From Paenibacillaceae bacterium (GTDB lineage Bacteria > Bacillota > Bacilli > Paenibacillales > NBRC-103111), in NCBI GenBank assembly GCA_029256185.1, contig JAQSYI010000032.1, positions 19,423 to 83,422 of the forward strand: a DNA stretch of 64,000 nt. Reading direction: 5' to 3'. This document shows positions 26,851 through 35,444 of the stretch, piece by piece. Position numbers and translations under genes: made by a program. Under the pieces are notes generated by a model. It saw only the letters and a program-made list of their open reading frames with translations, was not told where the DNA came from and did no database searches. Position 1 is the stretch's first letter; every line of letters begins with the position of its first letter.

Positions 26851-27651
26851 CTATTCCGCTTTAATAGGCTCGCGGAGCACGACGATTTCTACGCGGCGGT
26901 TCTTGGCGCGGTTGTCCTCGGAATCATTCGGTGCAACCGGCATGGTATCCGCGTAAGCGGAGGAGACAAACATTTTATCCCACATGCCCTCGGTATTGAG
27001 AAAATGCCTCAGCACCGAAAGGGAGCGGGCTTGGGATAAGCCCCAGTTATCCTTGTAGAAAGAGCCGGTCTGCAAAGGAAGGTCATCTGTATGGCCTTCT
27101 ATGCTGACCTTGGTATTGAGTGATTTGAACAGGGAGGCAAGCTTGTCCAGAATGGGCAGAGAAGCGGATTTGAGATCCGCCTTGCCCAAATCAAACAGAA
27201 TCAGATCGTTCAGCTTGATGACTACACCCCGTTGTCCGTCATGGGCCGCTACCTGGGCCTGCAGGTTGTTCTCGCTGATGTATTGGTTGACCTTGGCCAG
27301 GAGATCCTGAAGATCTTGCTCCCGCATCAGCTTCTCCCGCTCTGCATCAGCTACGGCGGAGGATGACGCAGGAGTCGGGGTTGGCGCCGCAGTCTGTTGG
27401 TTTACGGCTTGCCCGTTCAGTTCACTGAGCGATCCCTGGTACTTCTGCAGATAGGAGTCGCCGCTGGCGAATTGCAGATGCAAAGACTGGGCGAGGCTGG
27501 CATACTTTTGGGTGTCCACCTTGCTCATGGCATACATGATGACAAAAAATATAAGCAACAGAGTGATTAAGTCGGAATAAGTGATGAGCCAGCGTTCGTT
27601 ATTTTCGTGAGATTCCTGCTTCTTCCTACCTCTCCTTCTCACGTTCTGCAC
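26851..27651 (-). CDS. motB: Flagellar motor stator protein MotB
   Basis: 266 residues: basic N-terminus, one membrane helix (about 22-44) carrying the proton-binding Asp27 in TYSDLITLLLIFFVIMYAMS, a linker, and a C-terminal OmpA/MotB peptidoglycan-binding domain (about 130-260, with VSIEGHTDDLP and LSQARSLSVLRHFL). Anchors the stator to the cell wall and forms the ion channel with MotA. GTG start after AAGGAGAGG; the gene starts 26 bases before the end of motA, so the two are coupled. The conserved Asp and absence of PomB/MotS-specific features that I can verify suggest proton rather than sodium use, but this is uncertain. Confidence 0.93.
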   Translation of the reverse strand: MQNVRRRGRKKQESHENNERWLITYSDLITLLLIFFVIMYAMSKVDTQKYASLAQSLHLQFASGDSYLQKYQGSLSELNGQAVNQQTAAPTPTPASSSAVADAEREKLMREQDLQDLLAKVNQYISENNLQAQVAAHDGQRGVVIKLNDLILFDLGKADLKSASLPILDKLASLFKSLNTKVSIEGHTDDLPLQTGSFYKDNWGLSQARSLSVLRHFLNTEGMWDKMFVSSAYADTMPVAPNDSEDNRAKNRRVEIVVLREPIKAE

Positions 27652-28420
27652 CTGCCTCTCCTTTTCCCTTCCGGATATTGTGATGCAGGAAGGATGCTAG
27701 CTTCTTGCGGATCAGCTGCGGGTTCTCACCGGCTTGAAGGGCCAGGATTCCCTCCAGCATCAGCTCCATCTCGGCGATCTGCTCCTTGCTGCGCACCTTG
27801 ATCTTGGTGGCAATGGGCAAATAAATCACATTGGCGCTGAATACCCCGTACAACGTGGCAGTGAACGCAACGGCAATGGCCGGGGCCAGGGAATCCGGGT
27901 CTGTCAGATTGCCCAGTACATGGATCAGACCAAGCACAGTGCCGATGATCCCCATGGTCGGGGCATAGCCGCCGGCGGCTTCGAAGATCTTGGCGTATTC
28001 CTCATGCTGGTTCTCCAGCGCGTCCATCTCCAACTCCAGAATCTGGCGGGTCAGCTCCGGATCGGTGCCGTCCACGACCATCTGCAGACCTTCATGCAAG
28101 AACGGATCCTGAGCCTCCATCGCCCGCTGCTCCAGCGCAAGCACCCCTTCCCGGCGGGCAATCGTGGCCATCTCGATGATTTCGTCGATCACCTTATTCG
28201 GATTGCGCTTGCGTTCACGGAAGGCCATGTTAAGAGCACTGCCTGTTCCCTTCAACTGGGAGCCGGGAAAGCTGACAATGACGGCGCCGATGGTTCCCCC
28301 AAAAACAATAAGCAATGCGCTGGGAATGACCAGGGCATCTATATGACCTCCATCCATCATATAGCCGCCGATTAACCCGGCAAAACCGATAATAAGCCCA
28401 ATTATAGTTGTAATATCCAC
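27626..28420 (-). CDS. motA: Flagellar motor stator protein MotA
   Basis: About 264 residues with four membrane helices (about 2-22, 30-52, 145-168, 180-205) and a cytoplasmic loop (about 60-140) that contacts FliG. The family signature GGYAPTMGIIGTVLGLIHVL and the start of helix 3 are present. GTG at 28420 (MDITTIIGLIIGFAGL) is chosen because AAAGGTGGG precedes it and the family begins at that point; the ORF extension upstream is not family-like. Downstream motB overlaps. Stator genes here stand alone, with no other flagellar genes nearby. Confidence 0.94.
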   Translation of the reverse strand: MDITTIIGLIIGFAGLIGGYMMDGGHIDALVIPSALLIVFGGTIGAVIVSFPGSQLKGTGSALNMAFRERKRNPNKVIDEIIEMATIARREGVLALEQRAMEAQDPFLHEGLQMVVDGTDPELTRQILELEMDALENQHEEYAKIFEAAGGYAPTMGIIGTVLGLIHVLGNLTDPDSLAPAIAVAFTATLYGVFSANVIYLPIATKIKVRSKEQIAEMELMLEGILALQAGENPQLIRKKLASFLHHNIRKGKGEAGAEREKER

Positions 28421-28491
28421 ACCATTTCCCACCTTTGTTGAAGTATAGTAAAATTTTTGCATATGTAAGAAAAATAAGCAGCCCCAATTGT

Positions 28492-28539
28492 TTGCATCGG
28501 GTAGTAAAAGCGAGTATAATGGACGGGAACAGGCATTCC
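28492..28539 (+). promoter_or_regulatory. uvrBA promoter with LexA-box-like site
   Basis: TTGCAT (28492), 17 bases and TATAAT (28515) form a strong sigma-A promoter. GGAACAGGCATTCC at 28526-28539 matches 12 of 14 positions of the Gram-positive LexA/DinR consensus CGAACRNRYGTTYC and is inside the palindrome GGGAA...TTCCC. It covers the expected transcription start, a good place for repression. SOS control of uvrBA is established in B. subtilis; the site here is inference from sequence. Confidence 0.65.
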
Positions 28540-28640
28540 CATTTCACAAATTTTGTAACTTTGTCAGTTTTTATATCGGATAGTGTCGCAGAAAAGTTTA
28601 GAGAAATCGCATTCGAGAGGTTCTCGGCTACGAGGGTGAT

Positions 28641-30641
28641 ATGATGAGCGATACAGGAATCAGCGGGAGGAAGTTCCAACTGGTGTCGGATTTCTCTCCG
28701 CAGGGAGACCAGCCGCAGGCCATTGCGCAGTTGGTCCAAACCATACAGTCAGGCGCCAAATACCAGACGCTGCTTGGGGCGACGGGCACAGGCAAGACCT
28801 TTACCGCCGCTCAGGTGATAGCCCAGCTGAACCGGCCCACTCTGGTTATTGCGCACAACAAGACGCTGGCAGCGCAATTATGCAGTGAGTTCAAGGAATT
28901 TTTTCCGAACAATGCGGTGGAATATTTCGTCAGCTATTATGACTACTACCAGCCGGAAGCGTATATTCCTTCTTCGGATACGTACATCGAGAAGGACTCC
29001 AGCATCAACGATGAGATCGACAAGCTGCGCCACTCGGCAACCAGCGCGTTGTTTGAACGGCGGGATGTCATTATCGTAGCCAGCGTATCCTGCATCTTCG
29101 GTCTCGGGTCGCCTCAGGAATACAAGGACCTGCGCCTGTCCCTGCGGGTGGGTGCGGAGCGTCCCCGCAACGAGATCCTGCACAAGCTGGTGGATATTCA
29201 ATATCAGCGCAATGATCTGAATTTCATCCGCGGCACTTTCCGGGTGCGCGGGGATGTCATTGAGATTTTCCCGGCCTCCCAGGGTGAGCATGCCGTGAGG
29301 GTGGAGCTCTTCGGTGACGAGATTGAGCGGATAACGGAGATTGACGTACTGACGGGTGAGATTCTTGGGACGCGTGAGCATGTTATGATCCCGCCTGCCT
29401 CTCACTTTGTCACCCATGAGGAGACCTTGCGCAGAGCCGTTGTCAACATTGAGATCGAACTGGAGGAGCGGCTGGCCGAGTTGCGCGCCGACGGCAAGCT
29501 GCTGGAGGCCCAGCGTCTGGAGCAGCGGACCCGCTACGATATTGAGATGATGATGGAGATGGGCTACTGCTCGGGCATCGAGAACTATTCCGGCCCTCTG
29601 ACCTTCCGCAAGCGGGGGGAAACACCTTATACCCTTTTGGATTATTTTCCTGATGATATGTTATTTGTTATAGATGAATCCCATGTTACGCTGCCCCAGA
29701 TCCGGGGGATGTACAACGGAGACCGGGCCCGCAAGGAAATGCTGGTAGGACACGGCTTCCGTCTGCCGTCGGCGCTGGACAACCGGCCTTTGCGGTTTGA
29801 GGAATTTGATAATAAGGTGACGCAGAGCTTGTTCATCTCGGCAACGCCGGGACCGTTCGAATTGGAGCATTGCCCGGTAATGGTCGAACAGATCATCCGT
29901 CCTACGGGTCTGCTGGACCCGGTTATCGAGGTTCGTCCCACCAAGGGGCAGATAGATGATCTTATATCGGAGATCAATGACCGGATCGCCAAGGACGAGC
30001 GGGTGCTTGTCACCACACTGACCAAGAAGATGGCGGAGGATCTGACCGATTATCTCAAGGAAGTGGGAATCAAGGTCCGCTATCTTCACTCCGATATCAA
30101 GACCTTCGAGCGGATGCAGATTCTGCGTGAGCTGCGGCTCGGCACCTTCCACGTGCTGGTGGGAATTAACCTGCTCCGGGAGGGGCTTGATCTGCCGGAG
30201 GTGTCGCTTGTCACCATCCTGGATGCGGATAAGGAAGGCTTCCTGCGTGCGGAACGCTCGCTGATCCAGACCATAGGCCGGGCGGCGCGGAATTCCGGAG
30301 GCAAGGTCATCATGTACGCCGATAAGATGACGGATTCCATGGGGAAGGCCATCCATGAGACGGAGCGCCGCAGAAGGATCCAGGAGGAGCATAACAAGAA
30401 GAACGGCATCACGCCCCAGACGATCCAGAAGCGGGTGCGGGATGTAATCGAGGCGACCAAGGCCGCTGAATCCAAGGCGGAATATCTGACGGATGTCAAG
30501 GGCTCCAAGATGACGAAGAAGGACCGGATGAATCTGATTGAGCGCCTGGAGAAGGAAATGAAGGAAGCGGCCCGCAGCCTGCAGTTTGAGAAGGCGGCGC
30601 AGTTGCGTGATGCGGTGCTGGAGCTGAAGGCGCAGGATTAG
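28641..30641 (+). CDS. uvrB: Excinuclease ABC subunit B
   Basis: DNA-damage verification helicase of nucleotide excision repair; it is loaded by UvrA and recruits UvrC. 666 residues. Walker A GATGTGKT (about 46-53), the beta-hairpin that inserts into DNA (YYDYYQPEAYIP), DESHVTLPQ (Walker B region), helicase motifs ISATPGPFE and RAGR-like TIGRAARN, and a C-terminal UVR motif (LIERLEKEMKEAARSLQFEKAAQLRD) that binds UvrC. Start ATG after GAGGGTG; the ATG three bases later is an alternative. uvrA follows after 34 bases, one operon. Confidence 0.98.
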   Translation: MMSDTGISGRKFQLVSDFSPQGDQPQAIAQLVQTIQSGAKYQTLLGATGTGKTFTAAQVIAQLNRPTLVIAHNKTLAAQLCSEFKEFFPNNAVEYFVSYYDYYQPEAYIPSSDTYIEKDSSINDEIDKLRHSATSALFERRDVIIVASVSCIFGLGSPQEYKDLRLSLRVGAERPRNEILHKLVDIQYQRNDLNFIRGTFRVRGDVIEIFPASQGEHAVRVELFGDEIERITEIDVLTGEILGTREHVMIPPASHFVTHEETLRRAVVNIEIELEERLAELRADGKLLEAQRLEQRTRYDIEMMMEMGYCSGIENYSGPLTFRKRGETPYTLLDYFPDDMLFVIDESHVTLPQIRGMYNGDRARKEMLVGHGFRLPSALDNRPLRFEEFDNKVTQSLFISATPGPFELEHCPVMVEQIIRPTGLLDPVIEVRPTKGQIDDLISEINDRIAKDERVLVTTLTKKMAEDLTDYLKEVGIKVRYLHSDIKTFERMQILRELRLGTFHVLVGINLLREGLDLPEVSLVTILDADKEGFLRAERSLIQTIGRAARNSGGKVIMYADKMTDSMGKAIHETERRRRIQEEHNKKNGITPQTIQKRVRDVIEATKAAESKAEYLTDVKGSKMTKKDRMNLIERLEKEMKEAARSLQFEKAAQLRDAVLELKAQD

Positions 30642-30675
30642 ACCGGATAAATGTTGGGTTACAGAAAGGTGGAGC

Positions 30676-33591
30676 ATGAAGGTGGCAAGCGAATCGATTA
30701 TAGTCAAAGGTGCCCGCGCCCATAACCTGAAGAATATCGATGTGACGATCCCCCGGGACCGCTTCGTCGTTTTGACAGGTCTTAGCGGATCGGGCAAGTC
30801 CTCTTTAGCTTTTGATACCATCTATGCAGAAGGACAGAGGCGTTATGTGGAGTCACTCTCCGCTTACGCCCGGCAGTTTCTTGGTCAGATGGACAAGCCG
30901 GATGTGGATTCCATAGAGGGGCTGTCCCCTGCGATCTCCATTGATCAGAAGACGACCAGCCGCAATCCCCGTTCCACAGTGGGGACGGTAACCGAAATTT
31001 ATGATTATCTGCGGCTGTTGTTTGCGAGGATTGGCCGGCCCCACTGTCCGGAGCATGGTATCGAAATCACCTCTCAGACCGTGGAGCAGATGGTGGACCG
31101 GATTATGGAATATCCGGAGCGCACCAAGCTGCAGATATTGGCCCCGATTGTTTCCGGCCGCAAGGGCGAGCATTCCAAGCTGCTGACTGATATCCAGAAG
31201 CAGGGCTTCGTCAGGGTGCGGGTGAACGGGGAGCTCCGGGAGCTGTCTGAGTCCATCGAACTGGAGAAGAACAAGAAGCACAGCATTGAGGTGGTAGTAG
31301 ACCGGATCATCGTCAAGGATGATGTGCAGGCCCGTCTGGCGGATTCACTGGAGACGGCGTTGAAGCTGGGAGAAGGCAAGGTGCTTGTTGACGTGATGGA
31401 GCATGAAGAACTCCTGTTCAGTCAGAATCTTGCCTGCCCCGAATGCGGCTTCAGCATTGACGAGCTGTCTCCGCGGATGTTCTCCTTCAACAGCCCTTTC
31501 GGGGCTTGTCCCGAATGCGACGGTTTGGGAATCAAGATGATCGTGGATCCGGATCTGCTGGTTGCCAAGCCGGAGCTGACCATTGAAGAAGGGGCATTCT
31601 CTGCCTGGGCGGGAAGCACCTCCAACTACTATCCCCAGTTCCTTGCTTCCGCCTGCCGCCATTATAGCATTCCCATGAACGTGCCGGTGAGCCAGTTGAC
31701 GGCAGACCAGATGAAGATTATCATGTACGGCACCAACGGGGAGCGGATCCGCTTCAGCTATGAGAATGACTTCGGACAGAAGAAGGAGGCGCTGGTGCCC
31801 TTTGAGGGAATCGTGCGCAATCTGGAGCGTCGTTACCGGGATACGGCCTCCGAGGGAATCCGTGAGTTTATTGAACAATTCATGGGCTCCAAGCCCTGCG
31901 GCAAGTGCAAGGGACACCGCCTGAAGCCGGAAACGCTGGCCGTGACCATTGCCGACAAGAATATCGCCTATGTGACGGCCTTATCCATTGGCGATGCCAG
32001 CGGATTCTTCGACAGCTTGAAGCTGACGGAGAAGGAGCAGACCATCGCTCACCTGATCCTGAGGGAAGTGAAGGCGCGGTTGGGCTTCCTCGTCAATGTG
32101 GGTCTGGATTATCTGTCCATGTCACGGGCTGCCGGTTCACTCTCGGGTGGGGAGGCCCAGCGGATCAGACTGGCCACGCAGATTGGCTCCAGCCTGATGG
32201 GGGTTCTCTACATCTTGGACGAGCCCAGTATCGGACTGCATCAGCGGGATAACGAACGGCTGATCCAGACGCTGCTGCATATGCGGGACTTGGGCAACAC
32301 GCTGATCGTGGTGGAGCATGATGAGGATACCATGCTGGCCTGCGATTATATCATCGATATCGGTCCCGGGGCGGGAATTCACGGCGGCCAGGTGGTAGCG
32401 AAGGGAACGCCTCAGGAAGTGATGGACAATCCCGATTCCCTGACCGGCCAATATCTGAGCGGCCGGAAGTTCATTCCGGTGCCCATCGAGCGGCGCAAGC
32501 CCAATGGCAAGTGGCTGGAGATCAAGGGAGCCAAGGAAAATAATCTGAAGAATGTAAATGTGAAGATACCTCTGGGTGTTTTCAGCTGCGTAACAGGCGT
32601 GTCAGGCAGCGGCAAGTCTACGCTGATCAACGAAATCCTCTATAAGACGCTGGCCCGGGACCTGAACGGCGCCAAAACCCGTCCCGGCGAATACAAGTCC
32701 ATCACCGGTCTGGAGCATATGGAGAAGGTAATCGATATCGACCAGTCTCCGATCGGGCGGACACCCCGCTCCAATCCGGCTACCTATACCGGTGTATTCG
32801 ATGATATTCGGGATGTGTACTCTTCTACCTCCGAGGCGAAGATTCGCGGCTACAAGAAGGGCCGGTTCAGCTTCAACGTGAAGGGCGGCCGCTGCGAGGC
32901 ATGCCGCGGGGACGGAATTATCAAGATTGAGATGCACTTCCTGCCGGATGTATACGTCCCCTGTGAAGTATGCAAGGGGCAGCGCTACAACAGGGAGACG
33001 CTGGAGATCAAGTACAAGGGCAAGAGCATTGCCGAATTGCTGGAGATGACACTTGAGGATTCATGTGAATTCTTCAAGAATATCCCGCGGATTCACCGGA
33101 AGCTCCAGACGCTGCTTGACGTTGGGCTGGGCTACATGAAGCTGGGGCAGCCGGCTACTACCTTGTCCGGGGGCGAGGCCCAGCGGGTGAAGCTGGCGGC
33201 GGAACTCTACCGCCGCAGCACCGGTAAAGCGATCTACATTCTGGATGAGCCTACCACCGGTCTGCACATTGACGATATCGACCGCCTGCTCATGGTGCTG
33301 CATCGTCTTGTTGACAACGGAGATACCGTATTGGTGATCGAGCATAATCTGGATGTGATCAAAACGGCGGATTATCTGATTGATCTAGGCCCGGAAGGGG
33401 GCAACCGGGGCGGTACCATTGTAGCCACGGGAACGCCGGAGGATATCGCAGCCGCCAAAGGTTCGTATACCGGCTCTTTCCTGAAGCCGATTCTCGAGCG
33501 GGATGTGGCGCGGACCAGGGCACAGATCAGCGCTTCTCCGGAGGAGCAGGCAGCCGATGGGACCGAAGAAGAAGAAAAGCCTGCTGTGTAG
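30676..33591 (+). CDS. uvrA: Excinuclease ABC subunit A
   Basis: Damage-sensing ATPase, a dimer with two ABC modules. 971 residues. First Walker A GLSGSGKSSL (about 35), second GVSGSGKSTL (about 640). Signatures SGGEAQRIRLA and SGGEAQRVKLAAEL. Zinc fingers are CPEC...CPEC (about 255-281) and CEAC...CEVC (about 741-766). The C-terminal tail is Glu-rich (EEQAADGTEEEEK), common in Bacillales. Start after AAAGGTGGAGC. Followed by a terminator. Confidence 0.98.
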   Translation: MKVASESIIVKGARAHNLKNIDVTIPRDRFVVLTGLSGSGKSSLAFDTIYAEGQRRYVESLSAYARQFLGQMDKPDVDSIEGLSPAISIDQKTTSRNPRSTVGTVTEIYDYLRLLFARIGRPHCPEHGIEITSQTVEQMVDRIMEYPERTKLQILAPIVSGRKGEHSKLLTDIQKQGFVRVRVNGELRELSESIELEKNKKHSIEVVVDRIIVKDDVQARLADSLETALKLGEGKVLVDVMEHEELLFSQNLACPECGFSIDELSPRMFSFNSPFGACPECDGLGIKMIVDPDLLVAKPELTIEEGAFSAWAGSTSNYYPQFLASACRHYSIPMNVPVSQLTADQMKIIMYGTNGERIRFSYENDFGQKKEALVPFEGIVRNLERRYRDTASEGIREFIEQFMGSKPCGKCKGHRLKPETLAVTIADKNIAYVTALSIGDASGFFDSLKLTEKEQTIAHLILREVKARLGFLVNVGLDYLSMSRAAGSLSGGEAQRIRLATQIGSSLMGVLYILDEPSIGLHQRDNERLIQTLLHMRDLGNTLIVVEHDEDTMLACDYIIDIGPGAGIHGGQVVAKGTPQEVMDNPDSLTGQYLSGRKFIPVPIERRKPNGKWLEIKGAKENNLKNVNVKIPLGVFSCVTGVSGSGKSTLINEILYKTLARDLNGAKTRPGEYKSITGLEHMEKVIDIDQSPIGRTPRSNPATYTGVFDDIRDVYSSTSEAKIRGYKKGRFSFNVKGGRCEACRGDGIIKIEMHFLPDVYVPCEVCKGQRYNRETLEIKYKGKSIAELLEMTLEDSCEFFKNIPRIHRKLQTLLDVGLGYMKLGQPATTLSGGEAQRVKLAAELYRRSTGKAIYILDEPTTGLHIDDIDRLLMVLHRLVDNGDTVLVIEHNLDVIKTADYLIDLGPEGGNRGGTIVATGTPEDIAAAKGSYTGSFLKPILERDVARTRAQISASPEEQAADGTEEEEKPAV

Positions 33592-33619
33592 CAACGGCAG
33601 GAGGAGATTGGAGTTATAG

Positions 33620-33660
33620 GCTGTCCGGGAGCTTCAGCACCCGGATGGCTTTATTTTTTT
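33620..33660 (+). terminator. Terminator after uvrA
   Basis: GCTGTCCGGG and CCCGGATGGC pair with a two-base mismatch around AGCTTCAGCA, followed by TTTATTTTTTT. Confidence 0.75.
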
Positions 33661-33795
33661 GCCGGATGGGATCCAATCGGGAGCAAGAAAGCCTATTCTT
33701 GATATTTGTATTACTTTTCTCCGGAAGCGTAACTTTGGGAGGGATTGGAGCGTTTAACAAAGGTGAGGTTAATCAAGGAAGGAAGCGTTCATTCC

Positions 33796-35304
33796 ATGGA
33801 GATTAAACAAGAAATGGCGATCCCAAAACTGAAGCGCCTGTGCGCGGGCGCAGTTGCAGCAGGCGCCGCAATCCTGTTGGTTTTGACGGGCGCGCAGCCT
33901 GCAGCGGCAGCAGACAAGGTCAAAGTGACCTTGCCCCAATACCCGGTGGTGATAAATGGTATAACGGTGGACAATGCTCATAGTCCCTATCCGATGATTC
34001 ATTACCAAGGGATCACCTATGTTCCGATGACCTGGGATTTTAGCCGAGCTATCGGGGTAGAATCAGTCTGGAACCCATCCACGGGGCTCAGTGTGAGACA
34101 GATGGGTTACACCAGCGGTGCTTTAGCTCCGCTGATCGGAGATGAGCCGGTTGTTAATAATATGGCGCAAGGATACAATGCCCGGGTAGTGGACTATCCC
34201 GTTGTGGTGCATGGCCAGGCGGTTTCCGCCTCCGCGCAGTATCCTTTGCTGGAATTTCGTGAAATTACCTATTTCCCGCTCACATGGCATTATGCTGTGG
34301 AGGAGTTCAACTGGGAGTTGAGCTGGGGGGACAGCACCGGATTGGCTGTTGCCACCGTCCAAAGGCTTTTGTTCGAGAGAATCGTCCATGATGATGAAGA
34401 TTATCTATATGTGGACTCCTATATGGGCAATCGTTACTACCGTGCTCCCAAGGCGCTTGATGCAGTGCCCGAGCTGCTGTCCGAGGCGGATAGCGCCGCC
34501 ATTGCAGATCTATTGGGGGGGAAGCCGCAAGCAGACGGGGACCACGGGCTGTCCTTCGAGGCTTATCAAGGAGAACGAACTGTCCGGGAAGGAACGGATG
34601 TGCGGTTTCAGGGGATAACCCTGATGTCTCTGGCCAAAGCTGTTGAGGACAATGATAAGTCCTACGAGGGGCAAACCAAGTATACGAATGAGGGCGTAAG
34701 CGTCAGGGACGTCATTGTACAGCTTCACGAAAGCCGTTACCTGGTGGGTCTTACGGTTTATACGCAGAACCACATTCCCGCTCCTTACACGCCCCGTACG
34801 TTTCATTTGTTTATCGTGGATACGGCCGCAGGGACGGCAACGCAGGTGCCCGGATTTGACCAAGGCCTATCCGGAATAGTCAGCACTCAACAGAACATAT
34901 ATTGGGCATGGGTGAATGCGCCGCATGATGGAAAAGAAGCCATGAGGAGCCATATCAATCATGGACAGCTTCTGAGAATCGGCGCAGAAGGACAGGTGGA
35001 GCTATATAACGAAACCTTCAACGTACTGGATGTGGAGGTTATTGCACAGGATGGAGAAGGCAATCTGTTTGTGAAAGTTGTCAGCGACAAGCTGACGCAG
35101 GCTCCCGCCGGGGAACAGGACGGCATCTACCGGCTTGGTCCGGACGGACAATCCGAGAAGATAACCGGACCAGCGGCAGGGGAGACTTATTTGGGGACTG
35201 ACGGACATCTGTATCAGGTGAATGAGGGGAAGATGAACTGGATTAGCGATTTGACTGCAGAAAAGGCCGCTTTTTGGTGGGATTACGAGCTGAAGTGGGA
35301 ATGA
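33796..35304 (+). CDS. Secreted stalk-domain protein (copper amine oxidase N-terminal-like)
   Basis: About 502 residues with a Sec signal peptide (basic MEIKQEMAIPKLKRL, hydrophobic AGAVAAGAAILLVLTGA, cleavage near AAAADKV). Two repeats resemble the stalk domain often annotated as copper amine oxidase N-terminal in Paenibacillus: NGITVDNAHSPYPMIHYQG with YVPMTWDFSRAIG, and HGQAVSASAQYPLLEFREI with YFPLTWHYAVEEF. The rest (about 210-500) is beta-rich and may form a propeller. No catalytic motif is seen. ATG at 33796 is chosen because AAGGAAGG precedes it and it starts the signal peptide; the TTG at 33745 would put 17 extra residues before it. Function unknown. Confidence 0.8.
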   Translation: MEIKQEMAIPKLKRLCAGAVAAGAAILLVLTGAQPAAAADKVKVTLPQYPVVINGITVDNAHSPYPMIHYQGITYVPMTWDFSRAIGVESVWNPSTGLSVRQMGYTSGALAPLIGDEPVVNNMAQGYNARVVDYPVVVHGQAVSASAQYPLLEFREITYFPLTWHYAVEEFNWELSWGDSTGLAVATVQRLLFERIVHDDEDYLYVDSYMGNRYYRAPKALDAVPELLSEADSAAIADLLGGKPQADGDHGLSFEAYQGERTVREGTDVRFQGITLMSLAKAVEDNDKSYEGQTKYTNEGVSVRDVIVQLHESRYLVGLTVYTQNHIPAPYTPRTFHLFIVDTAAGTATQVPGFDQGLSGIVSTQQNIYWAWVNAPHDGKEAMRSHINHGQLLRIGAEGQVELYNETFNVLDVEVIAQDGEGNLFVKVVSDKLTQAPAGEQDGIYRLGPDGQSEKITGPAAGETYLGTDGHLYQVNEGKMNWISDLTAEKAAFWWDYELKWE

Positions 35305-35330
35305 ATATGCATATAGGGGATAGATGAAGA

Positions 35331-35364
35331 AAGAGGGGCACCGTGTGGGATGCCCCTCTTTACT
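35331..35364. terminator. Bidirectional terminator after stalk-domain gene
   Basis: AAGAGGGGCA and TGCCCCTCTT form a perfect 10-base stem with a 10-base loop, with A/T flanks. The genes on both sides converge here. Confidence 0.85.
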
Positions 35365-35444
35365 GTCCGATTGATCAGCTGCTTGATTCCGGCAAAGGAG
35401 ATGGAATCATACACAGTTGGACATCTGCGCTGCAGGATCTCTTG

